A DNA stretch of 11,780 bases from ZLKRG44 sp964555705 (GCA_964555705.1 CAZKTN010000052.1:1-11780); one strand, 5' to 3'. Positions 1-7,582 are shown, counted from the stretch's first letter. Program-made: numbers and translations. Notes: generated from the sequence alone by a model not told the origin.

Positions 1-452
1 GGCGAGCTGGGCATCACGACCTTGATGCCGGGCTGGTGCGCGTAGATCGCCTCGGGCGAGTCGCTGTGCAGCTCGGGCGCGTGGATGCCGCCGCCGACGG
101 GCACGCGGATCGTCATGGGCACGGTGAACGCGCCGCGCGTGCGGGTGCGCATGCGCGCGGCGTGCGAGCAGATCTGGTCGTACGCCGGCCCGAGGAAGCC
201 ATCGAACTGGATCTCAGGCACCGGGCGAAGGCCGGCCATCGCGAGGCCGATCGAGGTGCCGATGATGCCGCTCTCGGCCAGCGGAGTGTCGACGACACGG
301 TGCGCGCCGAAGCGCTTCTGGAGACCCTCGGTGACGCGGAAGACGCCGCCGTTGGCACCGACGTCCTCGCCGAGCAGGATGACGCGGTCATCCTTTTCCA
401 TCTCCTGGATCAGGGCGAGGTTGATGGCCTGTACAAGCGTGAGATTCGCCAT
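1..452 (-). CDS. 2-oxoacid dehydrogenase E1 component, beta subunit (N-terminal part, cut by window edge)
   Basis: This is the thiamine-diphosphate E1-beta subunit of a branched-chain 2-oxoacid or pyruvate dehydrogenase complex, which with E1-alpha decarboxylates the 2-oxoacid and acylates the lipoyl E2. The protein starts MANLTLVQAINLAL; 150 residues are visible of a family length near 325, so the rest lies left of the window. Visible hallmarks are GEDVG (28-32), the PLAESGIIG motif (57-65) whose Glu60 corresponds to the residue that contacts the aminopyrimidine of the cofactor, a PEIQFDGFLGPAYDQ segment, and GGGIHAPELHSDSPE near the end. No Shine-Dalgarno sequence precedes the ATG; a TATACC box 11 bases upstream suggests a very short leader. 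It is divergent from E1-alpha. Nearby leucine dehydrogenase favours a branched-chain substrate, but pyruvate or acetoin types cannot be excluded. Confidence 0.93.
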   Translation of the reverse strand, partial: MANLTLVQAINLALIQEMEKDDRVILLGEDVGANGGVFRVTEGLQKRFGAHRVVDTPLAESGIIGTSIGLAMAGLRPVPEIQFDGFLGPAYDQICSHAARMRTRTRGAFTVPMTIRVPVGGGIHAPELHSDSPEAIYAHQPGIKVVMPSS

Positions 453-558
453 GGAACGCACAGGGTATACGGGTCCCCTACGCCCGAGAAGGAGTCGGGA
501 CCTGCCCACGTGCGCCGGGGGCCCCGGGTTCGCTACGCTTCATGTCTCGGAGCGACCC
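453..558. promoter_or_regulatory. Divergent promoter region between E1-beta and E1-alpha
   Basis: These 106 bases must drive both E1 subunits. On the plus strand a GCTACGCT box (TACGCT at 534-539) would place the start near 546, giving a short leader that contains the GGAG ribosome site of E1-alpha at 549-552, six bases before its ATG. On the minus strand TATACC (464-469) lies 11 bases from the E1-beta ATG. No good -35 is seen for either. The space also holds symmetric elements: GTATAC (465-470), CACGTG (507-512), and CCGGGG-G-CCCCGG (515-527) lying in the plus-strand spacer, where a regulator could sit. GGTCCC and GGGACC also face each other across about 20 bases. The promoter calls are inferred from motif match only. 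Confidence 0.4.
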
Positions 559-1665
559 ATGCCCATCACCAACGCGCTGTCCATCGAGATTCCCCGCATC
601 TCCATCCTCGACGAGAAGGGGAACTTCGACGACACCCTCGGCAAGGGGCTGATCCCCGATGCTGACCTCCTCAAGCTCTACGAGGCGATGAGCTCCTGCC
701 GCCACCTCGACGAGGTGGCCTTCCGCCTCCAGCGTTCGGGCCGCATGGGCACCTACCCGCAGAACATGGGCCAGGAGGCGACCAGCCTCGGTGCCGCCTA
801 CGTCCTGAACAAGGACGACTGGCTCGTCACCTGCTACCGCGAGAACTGCGGCCTGTTCTGGCGCGGCGTGCCCATGGAGTCGATCCTCCTGCACTGGATG
901 GGTGACGAGCGCGGCAATGCGATGCCGCGTCCGCACTTCGCGACGCCGATTGCGGTCCCCATCGGCACCCAGATGCTGCACGCGACCGGGCTCGCGTGGG
1001 CGAGCAAGTACCGCGGCGAGAAGCGCATCTCATGCACCTTCTTCGGCGATGGCGCCACCAGCGAGGGCGACTTCCACGAGGCCGCCAACTTCGCCGCCAA
1101 CCTCGACATCCCCGTGGTCTTCTGCTGCCAGAACAACTTCTGGGCGATCAGCGTGCCCGGCAAGATCCAGTGCAGCGCGCCAACGGTGGCGCAGCGCGGC
1201 ATCGCGTACGGCATGCCCTGCATGCAGGTCGACGGCAACGACATCTTCGCCTGCGTCTATGCGGTGAAGAAGGCCACCGAGCGCGCGCGCAGCGAGGGCA
1301 AGCCGTCATTCATTGAGTTCGTCACGTACCGCCTCGGTGACCACACCACGGCTGACGATGCGCGCCGCTACCGCGACCAGGCTGAGGTCGACGCATGGAA
1401 GGCGAAGGACCCGCTCATCCGCGTCCGGATGCTCATCGAGAGGCGCAAGCTCTGGGACGACGCCAAGCAGGAAGCCATGATGGCGCGCATCGAGAAGGAT
1501 GTCGCTGCCGCCATCGAGCGAGCGGAGCACATCGAGGCGCCGCCCCGCAGCGACGTCTTCGACTACACGTTCGAGGAGCTGCCTCCCGACCTTCGCATGC
1601 AGCGCGAGACGTTCGAGACGACGTCGCTGGGCCAGGAGCGCGCGAGCAACCCCGCGACTGCGTGA
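559..1665 (+). CDS. 2-oxoacid dehydrogenase E1 component, alpha subunit (branched-chain type likely)
   Basis: This 368-residue protein is the thiamine-diphosphate-binding E1-alpha subunit that pairs with the divergent E1-beta. The cofactor signature is clear: GDGATSEGDFHEA from residue 163, then the terminal NN at 192-193 with 26 residues between. MGQEATSLGAA (70-80) and CYRENCGLFWRG (92-103) are family motifs, and YRLGDHTTADDARRYR (257-272) matches the BCKDHA active-site loop with His262 as the catalytic histidine. The C-terminus follows the BCKDHA pattern (SDVFDYTFEELPPDLRMQ). The ATG at 559 is chosen because it has GGAG six bases upstream and gives the family length; the open frame runs back to 85 but that stretch is antisense to E1-beta. 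Branched-chain specificity is inferred from these motifs and from the neighbouring genes. Confidence 0.93.
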   Translation: MPITNALSIEIPRISILDEKGNFDDTLGKGLIPDADLLKLYEAMSSCRHLDEVAFRLQRSGRMGTYPQNMGQEATSLGAAYVLNKDDWLVTCYRENCGLFWRGVPMESILLHWMGDERGNAMPRPHFATPIAVPIGTQMLHATGLAWASKYRGEKRISCTFFGDGATSEGDFHEAANFAANLDIPVVFCCQNNFWAISVPGKIQCSAPTVAQRGIAYGMPCMQVDGNDIFACVYAVKKATERARSEGKPSFIEFVTYRLGDHTTADDARRYRDQAEVDAWKAKDPLIRVRMLIERRKLWDDAKQEAMMARIEKDVAAAIERAEHIEAPPRSDVFDYTFEELPPDLRMQRETFETTSLGQERASNPATA

Positions 1666-1670
1666 TCGAG

Positions 1671-1708
1671 AGCCGCGCCTGCGGCGTGAACCGCCGTGCA
1701 GCGCGGCT
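1671..1708. terminator. Strong GC hairpin between convergent genes
   Basis: Between the stop codons of E1-alpha (1665) and the gamma-glutamyltransferase (1730), AGCCGCGC (1671-1678) pairs with GCGCGGCT (1701-1708). The helix continues inward through TGC/GCA and GGCG/CGCC to a five-base loop (1687-1691), giving about 15 pairs with a one-base and a two-base bulge. There is no T-run on either side, so it is a factor-independent terminator only in a loose sense. It could also protect 3' ends or block opposing polymerases. Confidence 0.5.
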
Positions 1709-1729
1709 CGAAGCGGCCGTCAGCTGGAC

Positions 1730-3340
1730 CTACCGCACCAGCGCGGCGCCATCGGCACGGTGATCGCTGCCGCAGACCCACGTGGGCGTCATTGCGTTGA
1801 GGCGCCTGATCGCCTGGCCGCGCCCGAACGTGACCGACCGCGCATCCGCGACCTCGATCTCGTGGCCCATCGCACGCAGCCGGTCCGCCAGGTTGGCCGG
1901 GAACCCAGGCTCAAGCATCACGTTCATGCCACGCGTCCACTGCCAGCGCGGCGCATCGAGGGCCGCCTGCGGATCGAGGCCATGGTCGAAGATGCGCGAG
2001 ATCACCTGCAGCTGGCCCTGCGGCTGCATGAAACCGCCCATCACGCCAAAGGCCATCACCGGATCGATGCGCCCGCCCACCGCGGTGCGCGTGACGAAGC
2101 CCGGCATGATCGTGTGGTAGGGGCGCTTGCGCGGACCGACCGCATTGGGGTGCGAGATCTCCGGCGTGAAGCACGCGCCGCGGTTCTGCAGCGCGATGCC
2201 TGTGCCTGGCACCACGATCCCTGAGCCCCATCCCATGTAGTTGGACTGGATGAGCGACACCATGCCACCTTCGGCATCTGCAGTGCAGAGGTAGACGGTG
2301 CCGCCCGGCCGCGGGACGCCCCGGCACAGCGGCTTCGCACGGAACGGGTCGATGCTCGCGGCGAGGTCATCGATTCGGTGCGGGTGCAGCAGCGACTCGG
2401 TGTCGCCGGGCAGCCACTCGGGATCTGCCACATGCGCGTGCGCATCGGCGAACCCAAGCTTCATTGCCTCGATCTGCAGGTGGATGCTCTCGGGACCCTC
2501 GGGCTCGCGCGTGCGGAGGTCAAAGCGCTCGAGGACCGCCAGCGCGACCAGCGTCGCGATTCCCTGGCCGTTGGGCGGCAGCTCGTGCACCTGCACATCG
2601 CGGTAGGGCACGTGAAGCGGATTGACCCGGAGCGTGCGGTGCGACGCGAGGTCGTCCGCAGCGAGCGGCGCGCCGGCCGCAGTCGCCGCGTCCGCGATCC
2701 GCCTGGCGAGGTCGCCGGTGTAGAGGTCCGCGCCGCCTGAGGCCGCGATTGCCTCGAGCGTGGCCGCGTGGTCAGGGAGCCGCACGATCTCGCCCGCAGC
2801 GGGCGCGGCCCCATCGAACAGGAACGTGTCCGCCCACGCGGGATGCTCTCGGAACGTCTCCGCGGCGCGCGACCAGGCGCGTGAAGTCAGCGGCGACACC
2901 GCGTACCCCTCGCGCGCATAGCGCACTGCGGGCGCGAGGAGGTCGGCGAACGCCAGCTGCCCGTGCGCGCTCCACAGGTCGTGCCAGAGAGCGACCTGTC
3001 CAGGCACCGTGACGGGGAGCCATCCTCGCTCAGGCACCACGCCGCCAACGCCGACCATCGACCGCTCGAGCGCCGCAGGCGAGCGGCCGCTTCCGTTCCA
3101 GCCGTGCAGCGCACCGCCAGTGCCAGCCGCGCCGGGCATCCACGCCATCGCGAACGCATCGCCGCCAATCCCGTTCGAGGTGGGTTCGACAACCGTCAGC
3201 GCAGCTGCAGTCGCAATCGCGGCATCGACCGCGTTGCCGCCCCGGCGCAGCATCTCCATGCCGGCCTCCGCAGCGAGCGGCTGGCTGGTGGCCACAGCAG
3301 CAGATCCGTAGACCGGCTGCCGGTAGGGCTCGTGGGGCAT
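1730..3340 (-). CDS. Gamma-glutamyltransferase family Ntn-hydrolase proenzyme (YwrD/HpxW type)
   Basis: The 536-residue protein belongs to the gamma-glutamyltransferase family, N-terminal nucleophile hydrolases that cut themselves into two subunits. The likely cleavage point is before Thr348 in RPGGTVYLCTAD, giving subunits of about 347 and 189 residues. Other family features are RRGGNAVDAAIA (32-43), EPTSNGIGGDAF (52-63), ELPPNGQG (253-260), SNYMGWGSGI (366-375), LQNRG (384-388) and the oxyanion pair in FGVMGG (431-436). The SNYxGxGSGI...LQNRGA segment resembles B. subtilis YwrD and the oxamate amidohydrolase HpxW more than classical secreted GGT. No signal peptide is visible, so it is probably cytoplasmic. 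AAGGAG lies just three bases before the ATG, which is tight. It follows the leucine dehydrogenase gene by 48 bases and is probably co-transcribed. The substrate is unknown; glutathione breakdown should not be assumed. Confidence 0.9.
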   Translation of the reverse strand: MPHEPYRQPVYGSAAVATSQPLAAEAGMEMLRRGGNAVDAAIATAAALTVVEPTSNGIGGDAFAMAWMPGAAGTGGALHGWNGSGRSPAALERSMVGVGGVVPERGWLPVTVPGQVALWHDLWSAHGQLAFADLLAPAVRYAREGYAVSPLTSRAWSRAAETFREHPAWADTFLFDGAAPAAGEIVRLPDHAATLEAIAASGGADLYTGDLARRIADAATAAGAPLAADDLASHRTLRVNPLHVPYRDVQVHELPPNGQGIATLVALAVLERFDLRTREPEGPESIHLQIEAMKLGFADAHAHVADPEWLPGDTESLLHPHRIDDLAASIDPFRAKPLCRGVPRPGGTVYLCTADAEGGMVSLIQSNYMGWGSGIVVPGTGIALQNRGACFTPEISHPNAVGPRKRPYHTIMPGFVTRTAVGGRIDPVMAFGVMGGFMQPQGQLQVISRIFDHGLDPQAALDAPRWQWTRGMNVMLEPGFPANLADRLRAMGHEIEVADARSVTFGRGQAIRRLNAMTPTWVCGSDHRADGAALVR

Positions 3341-3388
3341 GCGCTCCTTGGACGACGACCGAGCGGGGAATGCGCTGGACGCCGCGCG

Positions 3389-4468
3389 TCAGACCGCCAC
3401 AGGCTGGGCGTTCGCCCTCGCCTTGCGGACAGCCTCGATGCGGCGCTTCGCGAATGCGATCGCGGCATCCGAGGTGCTCGCCGCGTGCGACGACTCCTTG
3501 AACACAGCCAGCGTCGTCTCCTCGATCGCAGCGACCTTCTCGTCGATCCGCTTCTCGTCGAGACCCACATAGAGGCCGCCGAGGCGGATGAGCCCGCCAG
3601 CGTTCGCGATGAAGTCTGGCGCGTAGAGGATGCCGCGCTGCTTGAGGAGCGCGCCATCGGCGTCGGGGTGCAGCAGCTGGTTGTTGGCGGTGCCGCACAC
3701 CATCTGGCACTTGAGCTGCTGGATGGTCTTGTGGTCGAGGATGCCGCCAAGCGCGCACGGCGCGAGGATGTCGAGCTTCTCGGCGAAGAGGTTGCGGTCG
3801 TTGCCGAGCGCCACGCACCCGAGCTCCTCGACGCAGCGCTTCATCGTGGGCACATGCACGTCGGTGACGAGCACCGCAGCGCCAGCCTCGCGCAGCAGCT
3901 TCGCGAGCTTGTAGCCCGTCGCGCCGCATCCCTGGATGCCGATCGTCAGGCTCTTGAAGTCCACGCTCTTGCCGAGGTGGCGAAGGCACGCCTTCATCGA
4001 GTTGAAGCAGCCGAGCGCAGTCCATGGGCTGGGGTCGCCGCCGTGGCTGACCGCCTCGCCGCCCATGATGAACTTGCTCTCCTTGGCCATCCAGTCGCAG
4101 AACTGCGGGCTCACGCCAACATCCTCTGCTGCGATGTACATGCCGCCGTGGCTGTCGACGAAGCGACCCATCGAGCGGCCCTGGGCCTCGGTCGGCTGCT
4201 CGCCCGGCTTGGGGAGCAGGATGACGCTCTTGCCGCCGCCGAGCGGGAGGTCAGCGGCCGCCGCCTTGTAGGTCATGCCTTCAGAGAGTCGCAGCACATC
4301 GAAGAGCGCCTCGCTCTCGTGCGCGTAGGCCCAGCGGCGCGTGCCGCCAAGTGCAGGTCCAAGCACCGTCGAGTGGATCGCGATGATGGCCTTCAGGCCG
4401 GTCTCGGGATCCTGGTTGAATGAGAGTCGCTCGTGTCCGTGGGTGACCATGCTCTCGAGTACGTGCAT
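3389..4468 (-). CDS. Leucine dehydrogenase-like (Glu/Leu/Phe/Val dehydrogenase family)
   Basis: This 359-residue enzyme is expected to deaminate leucine, valine or isoleucine oxidatively with NAD+ to the branched-chain 2-oxoacid, the step before the E1 subunits found in this window. The catalytic segment MTYKAAAADLPLGGGKSVI (65-83) carries Lys68 and Lys80, the numbers used for the paired lysines of Bacillus-type leucine dehydrogenases. The Rossmann glycines are in GIQGCGATG (177-185), with Asp203 after the second strand, an acid that fits NAD+ preference. CGTANNQL (258-265) and FIANAGGLIRLGG (286-298) are also typical, and the length matches the roughly 360 residues of the family. GGAGG sits six bases before the ATG. 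Valine or phenylalanine dehydrogenase activity is possible; the operon argues for branched-chain substrates. Confidence 0.92.
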   Translation of the reverse strand: MHVLESMVTHGHERLSFNQDPETGLKAIIAIHSTVLGPALGGTRRWAYAHESEALFDVLRLSEGMTYKAAAADLPLGGGKSVILLPKPGEQPTEAQGRSMGRFVDSHGGMYIAAEDVGVSPQFCDWMAKESKFIMGGEAVSHGGDPSPWTALGCFNSMKACLRHLGKSVDFKSLTIGIQGCGATGYKLAKLLREAGAAVLVTDVHVPTMKRCVEELGCVALGNDRNLFAEKLDILAPCALGGILDHKTIQQLKCQMVCGTANNQLLHPDADGALLKQRGILYAPDFIANAGGLIRLGGLYVGLDEKRIDEKVAAIEETTLAVFKESSHAASTSDAAIAFAKRRIEAVRKARANAQPVAV

Positions 4469-4550
4469 TGGGAGCCTCCGTCGTGGGTCGTTCAGGGAAC
4501 CGGCTCACAGCCGATCCCGTCAAGGGGTGTCTGGGACTGGGGAAACGGTG

Positions 4551-4579
4551 AGCGTAGCGGGACTGCCGCGCCGGGTCAC
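4551..4579 (-). promoter_or_regulatory. Candidate promoter of the leucine dehydrogenase gene
   Basis: Read on the minus strand, GTGACC (4574-4579) is followed after 17 bases by TACGCT (4551-4556), which would start a transcript near 4544 with a leader of about 76 bases. The -10 box is preceded by GC, as in the E1-alpha upstream region (same GCTACGCT octamer). The -35 box overlaps the stop codon of the acyl-CoA dehydrogenase. A TTGACG at 4518-4523 is an alternative -35 but has no good -10 partner. Confidence 0.35.
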
Positions 4580-6507
4580 GCCTTCTTGCCGGTGAAAACG
4601 CTGCCTGAACCGAAGTCGGGGATGTGCGGCGATGCCATGCTCCGGCCGCTGCCGCGCACACCATCCACCGGCGTGCGCTCGGGGATCGAGTAGCGGTTGT
4701 TGGGGAGCGTCGCGGCCCAGGTGAGCACGCTGTCGGCCGTGGTGCGCACGGAGCGGTCGTAGTTCCAGCGCAGGCCGCGGGTCTCGGACTCGATCTCCGA
4801 GTTTGCCATCGTGCAGAAGTGGCTGACCACCTTCATCTCGTGGTCGAGCTCTGCGCCCGAGATGCCCTCGCGGATGCGGCGGTCGAGCTTCGACAGCGTG
4901 CACACCATTGCGTGGATCCAGAGCGCGCACTTGGAGAGGCGGGCCTGGATGAACTGGTTGCCGACGAGGCTCTCCTCGTGCTCCTTGAACATCATCTTGA
5001 CTGCGTAGGAGTGGTCGCGGATGCGGAACATGACCTCCGTCGCCATCGGCTGCAGCGAGGTGTGGAGGCTGCTCCACTTGGGTGCCGGCCTGCGGAAGCC
5101 CAGGAAGAGCTCGCCGCCGATGCGCGCCGCGGCGCCGATCTGCCGGAAGGGGTTCGCCTTCACGCCGAGCATCCACTCGCCGAGCTGCTTCGACCCGTAC
5201 GCGAACACGAAGGAGTGCATGACCTCGTTCGCGCCCTCGACGATGGTGTTGATGCGCGAGTCGCGCCAGATGCGCTCGACGTGGTTCTCCGTCATGTACG
5301 ACTCGCCGCCCATGATCTGGAGCGCGCTGTTGACGGTGCGGTAGCCCATCTCGCTGCAGAAGACCTTGCAGAGCGCGGTCTCGAGCATGATGTCCTCGTC
5401 GTGGCGGTCGAGGAAGCCGGTGGTCGCGTAGAGGACGGCATCCATCGCGTAGGTGTACGCGGCCATCTCCGCAAGGCGCTCCTTCACGAGGTCGAAGTCC
5501 CCGAGCGGACGGTCGAACTGGTGGCGGAACGTGGCCCACTTGGCGGCCTGCTCGCACGCGTAGCTCGCGCCGCCGAGCATGCCGGCGCTGAGCGTGCAGC
5601 GGCCGTAGTTGAGGCAGGTCAGCGCGACGTTGAGGCCGCGTCCCTCGGTGTGCAGAAGGTTGGCCTTGGGAACGCGCACGTTGGTGAGCCGGATGCGCGC
5701 CTGCCAGGTGCCGCGGATGCCGCACTTGCTGCGGTTGCGGCTGAAGATGTCGACGCCCTCCATGTCAGGCGTGCAGATGAGGGCGCTCACGGCATCCTTG
5801 ACCTTGCCGGTCTTGGGGTCGGTGATGCGCTGCTTGCACATGACGGTGAAGAGTCCGGCGAGGGCGCCCGAGGTGGCCCACTTCTTCTCGCCGTTGAGGA
5901 TGTAGTACTGGCCGCACGACGAGACCTCGCAGCGTGTCTCCTGGCCGCCGGCGTCGCAGCCGACGTTTGGCTCGCTGAGGCAGAACGCGCTCAGAGTGTC
6001 CGTGGCCATGCGCGGCAGGAAGCGGGCCTTCTGCTCGTCGGTTCCGAAGAGCATGACGGCCTTGCATCCGATCGACTGGTGCGCGGACACGAGCACGGCG
6101 GTGGAGCCGCAGACGCGGCCGATGCGCTCGAGCGCGCGGTTGTAGCTGGTGATGCCGAAGCCGCCGCCGCCGAACTGCTGCGGGATCGTCATCCCGAGCA
6201 CGCCGAGGTCGAAGAGTCGCTTGATGACCTCCTCGGGGATCCTCTGCTCCTGGTCGATGAGGTGCGCGGGGTGCTCGTTGACGAGGTAGTCGTCGAGCTT
6301 TGCGAGCAGAGCGTCAGCTCGGGCCTTCTCGGCGGGGTCGTATGCGGGATATGGGCTGACCAGCTCCTCGCGGAAGTTGCCCCAGAAGTAGTTCTTCACG
6401 GCACCCATCGTGCGAGGGTCCGGTCCGAGCATCTCCTGCGCCTGCTCGATCTGCTTGCGGTCCTTCTCGGAGATGTTCTTGAGGTGGGCGAGGTTGGTGG
6501 TGCTCAT
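4576..6507 (-). CDS. Acyl-CoA dehydrogenase with long C-terminal extension (VLCAD/ACAD9-like architecture)
   Basis: This 643-residue flavoprotein oxidises an acyl-CoA to the trans-2-enoyl-CoA, passing electrons to ETF. Residues about 60-440 form the usual dehydrogenase core: FCLSEPNVGCDAGG (175-188) and LNGEKKWATSGALAG (204-218) contact FAD and substrate, RHQFDRPLGDFDLVKERLAEMA (328-349) and QIMGGESYM (397-405) are C-terminal domain motifs. Glu424 in IVEGANEV aligns with the catalytic base of MCAD and VLCAD. About 200 residues follow the core (440-643), as in VLCAD and ACAD9, while ordinary short-chain and isovaleryl-CoA dehydrogenases stop near 380-400. About 60 extra residues also precede it. 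GGAG lies seven bases before the ATG. Position next to leucine dehydrogenase hints at a branched-chain acyl-CoA, but the architecture suggests longer chains; the substrate is open. Confidence 0.93.
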   Translation of the reverse strand: MSTTNLAHLKNISEKDRKQIEQAQEMLGPDPRTMGAVKNYFWGNFREELVSPYPAYDPAEKARADALLAKLDDYLVNEHPAHLIDQEQRIPEEVIKRLFDLGVLGMTIPQQFGGGGFGITSYNRALERIGRVCGSTAVLVSAHQSIGCKAVMLFGTDEQKARFLPRMATDTLSAFCLSEPNVGCDAGGQETRCEVSSCGQYYILNGEKKWATSGALAGLFTVMCKQRITDPKTGKVKDAVSALICTPDMEGVDIFSRNRSKCGIRGTWQARIRLTNVRVPKANLLHTEGRGLNVALTCLNYGRCTLSAGMLGGASYACEQAAKWATFRHQFDRPLGDFDLVKERLAEMAAYTYAMDAVLYATTGFLDRHDEDIMLETALCKVFCSEMGYRTVNSALQIMGGESYMTENHVERIWRDSRINTIVEGANEVMHSFVFAYGSKQLGEWMLGVKANPFRQIGAAARIGGELFLGFRRPAPKWSSLHTSLQPMATEVMFRIRDHSYAVKMMFKEHEESLVGNQFIQARLSKCALWIHAMVCTLSKLDRRIREGISGAELDHEMKVVSHFCTMANSEIESETRGLRWNYDRSVRTTADSVLTWAATLPNNRYSIPERTPVDGVRGSGRSMASPHIPDFGSGSVFTGKKA

Positions 6508-6562
6508 GGGTCGTCTCCGAGAGTTGGTGGGTCCACCCGGCGGGATGGGCCGAAGGGGTCAT

Positions 6563-6591
6563 ATTGAAGCCGCACTCGCCGCCCGAGGCAA
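6563..6591 (-). promoter_or_regulatory. Candidate promoter of the acyl-CoA dehydrogenase gene
   Basis: On the minus strand TTGCCT (6586-6591) and TTCAAT (6563-6568) are separated by exactly 17 bases, each matching four of six sigma-70 consensus positions. The start would fall near 6556, leaving a 49-base leader with a good GGAG ribosome site. The -10 box is again preceded by GC. Directly upstream lies one of the more AT-rich patches of the window (about 6592-6630) with an imperfect palindrome CCAGATATGG at 6614-6623 that could be an operator. The 196 bases between genes 6508 and 6703 hold nothing else I recognise. Confidence 0.42.
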
Positions 6592-6703
6592 ACGGCTCAA
6601 GACTGTGATTTCGCCAGATATGGGTCTTTGGATGCGGGGCGTGCGCCTCGGACCCGATTGAGGACCCCGACGGATGCCCCCGAACGGGTCGGGTGATGGG
6701 GCC

Positions 6704-7570
6704 TCACCGCTTGAGGAATGCGGCCAGCTTCTCGCGTGCGGCGGGGAGCCCGCGCAGTCGCACCAGCTGGCGCCGCTCCTCGGCAAGCGCAGCGTCCCAT
6801 CCGCGCTCAAGCCCGATGCACACGCACCCGAACACGGCGGTGACCGGCTCCGATGGAGGCACTGCGGCATGGGCGCGGCCCAGCACGGGGTGCACCTTGG
6901 ATGCTGCCTCAGGGCCGATGCATGTCGGGGTGGCGCGCGGTGCGCTCCTGGGGTGCGCGTCGATCCAGGCCACAGCAGCGGCGAGCGCGGCATCCACCGA
7001 TTCGGCATGCGCGTCGATGAGGCCGGCAGGCGCATCAGTGATGGGGAAAGGCTGGCCGGTCGCCGTCCGCACGATCCCAAGCTCGGGGTCGATGCGTGCC
7101 GGCAGCATCTGCGTGCCGCCCCAGCCTGGGCAGATCGCGAGACCGCACTCAGGCAGGCCGATCATCCACGGCTTCTCGCCTGCGGCCGGCATCACCGCCA
7201 CGATCGCGTCGCAGTGCATCGCAAGCTCGAGTCCGCCGCCGAGCGCGGTGCGGTGCACCAGTGCCACGGTCGGGCAGGGGATCCTGTTGAACCACGAGAA
7301 CGCCTCAGATCCCGCGCGCAGGTACGCGTCAAGCGCGGCATCGTCGAGCGCATCGATCTCCGCAAGGTCTGCGCCCGCCACGAATACGCGCTCGCTCGCC
7401 GAACGGAGGATCACTCCTCGCGGGTTTCGCCGCGCAACATCGCGCATGGTGGCGCTGATCTCGCCGATGAGCCACGAGTCGAGCACCACCACGCCACCGC
7501 GCAACTTGGCGGGATTGGGCGTGAGCGTGACGGTGACGATGCCGCTGGGAAGCGTGTCGACGGGAAGCAT
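6704..7570 (-). CDS. Enoyl-CoA hydratase (crotonase family, both catalytic glutamates present)
   Basis: This 288-residue crotonase-fold protein should add water to a 2-enoyl-CoA. The oxyanion hole is formed by VAGADL (64-69) and TALGGGLELAM (108-118). Glu115 in GGGLE and Glu141 in GLPECG match the two catalytic glutamates of rat mitochondrial hydratase (Glu144 and Glu164), so real hydratase activity is likely. The stretch LDSWLIGEISATM and the tail ending REKLAAFLKR resemble the hydratase half of FadB/FadJ multifunctional proteins, but no 3-hydroxyacyl-CoA dehydrogenase half follows. There is no Shine-Dalgarno sequence; TACATT six bases before the ATG suggests a leaderless message. It lies 33 bases after the LiuC-like gene, so read-through from that gene is also possible. 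Confidence 0.9.
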   Translation of the reverse strand: MLPVDTLPSGIVTVTLTPNPAKLRGGVVVLDSWLIGEISATMRDVARRNPRGVILRSASERVFVAGADLAEIDALDDAALDAYLRAGSEAFSWFNRIPCPTVALVHRTALGGGLELAMHCDAIVAVMPAAGEKPWMIGLPECGLAICPGWGGTQMLPARIDPELGIVRTATGQPFPITDAPAGLIDAHAESVDAALAAAVAWIDAHPRSAPRATPTCIGPEAASKVHPVLGRAHAAVPPSEPVTAVFGCVCIGLERGWDAALAEERRQLVRLRGLPAAREKLAAFLKR

Positions 7571-7576
7571 GATGCG

Positions 7577-7582
7577 AATGTA
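7577..7582 (-). promoter_or_regulatory. Candidate leaderless -10 box before the enoyl-CoA hydratase
   Basis: TACATT, preceded by GC on the minus strand, ends six bases before the ATG. With normal -10 spacing, transcription would begin on the A of the start codon at 7570, which would explain why no ribosome site is present. The -35 is weak: CTGACC at 7602-7607 matches four of six but with a 19-base spacer. Confidence 0.35.

Noticed and set aside
85..558. N-terminal extension of E1-alpha by 158 codons
   Set aside because: The extension is antisense to E1-beta, and the ATG at 559 has a well-placed GGAG and gives the normal family length.
2963..4423. A 486-codon plus-strand frame over glutamyltransferase and leucine dehydrogenase
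   Set aside because: It crosses two real genes on the other strand, is Arg/Ala-rich, and has no recognisable fold or motif.
4624..6567. A 647-codon open frame antisense to the acyl-CoA dehydrogenase
   Set aside because: Its product is Ala/Arg/Val/Glu-rich without any family motif, as expected from the opposite strand of a GC-rich gene. The minus-strand gene has full catalytic motifs and a ribosome site.
6640..6703. Terminator downstream of the enoyl-CoA hydratase gene
   Set aside because: Several short GACCC/GGGTC and CCCG/CGGG pairings exist, but none makes a dominant stem and there is no T-run.
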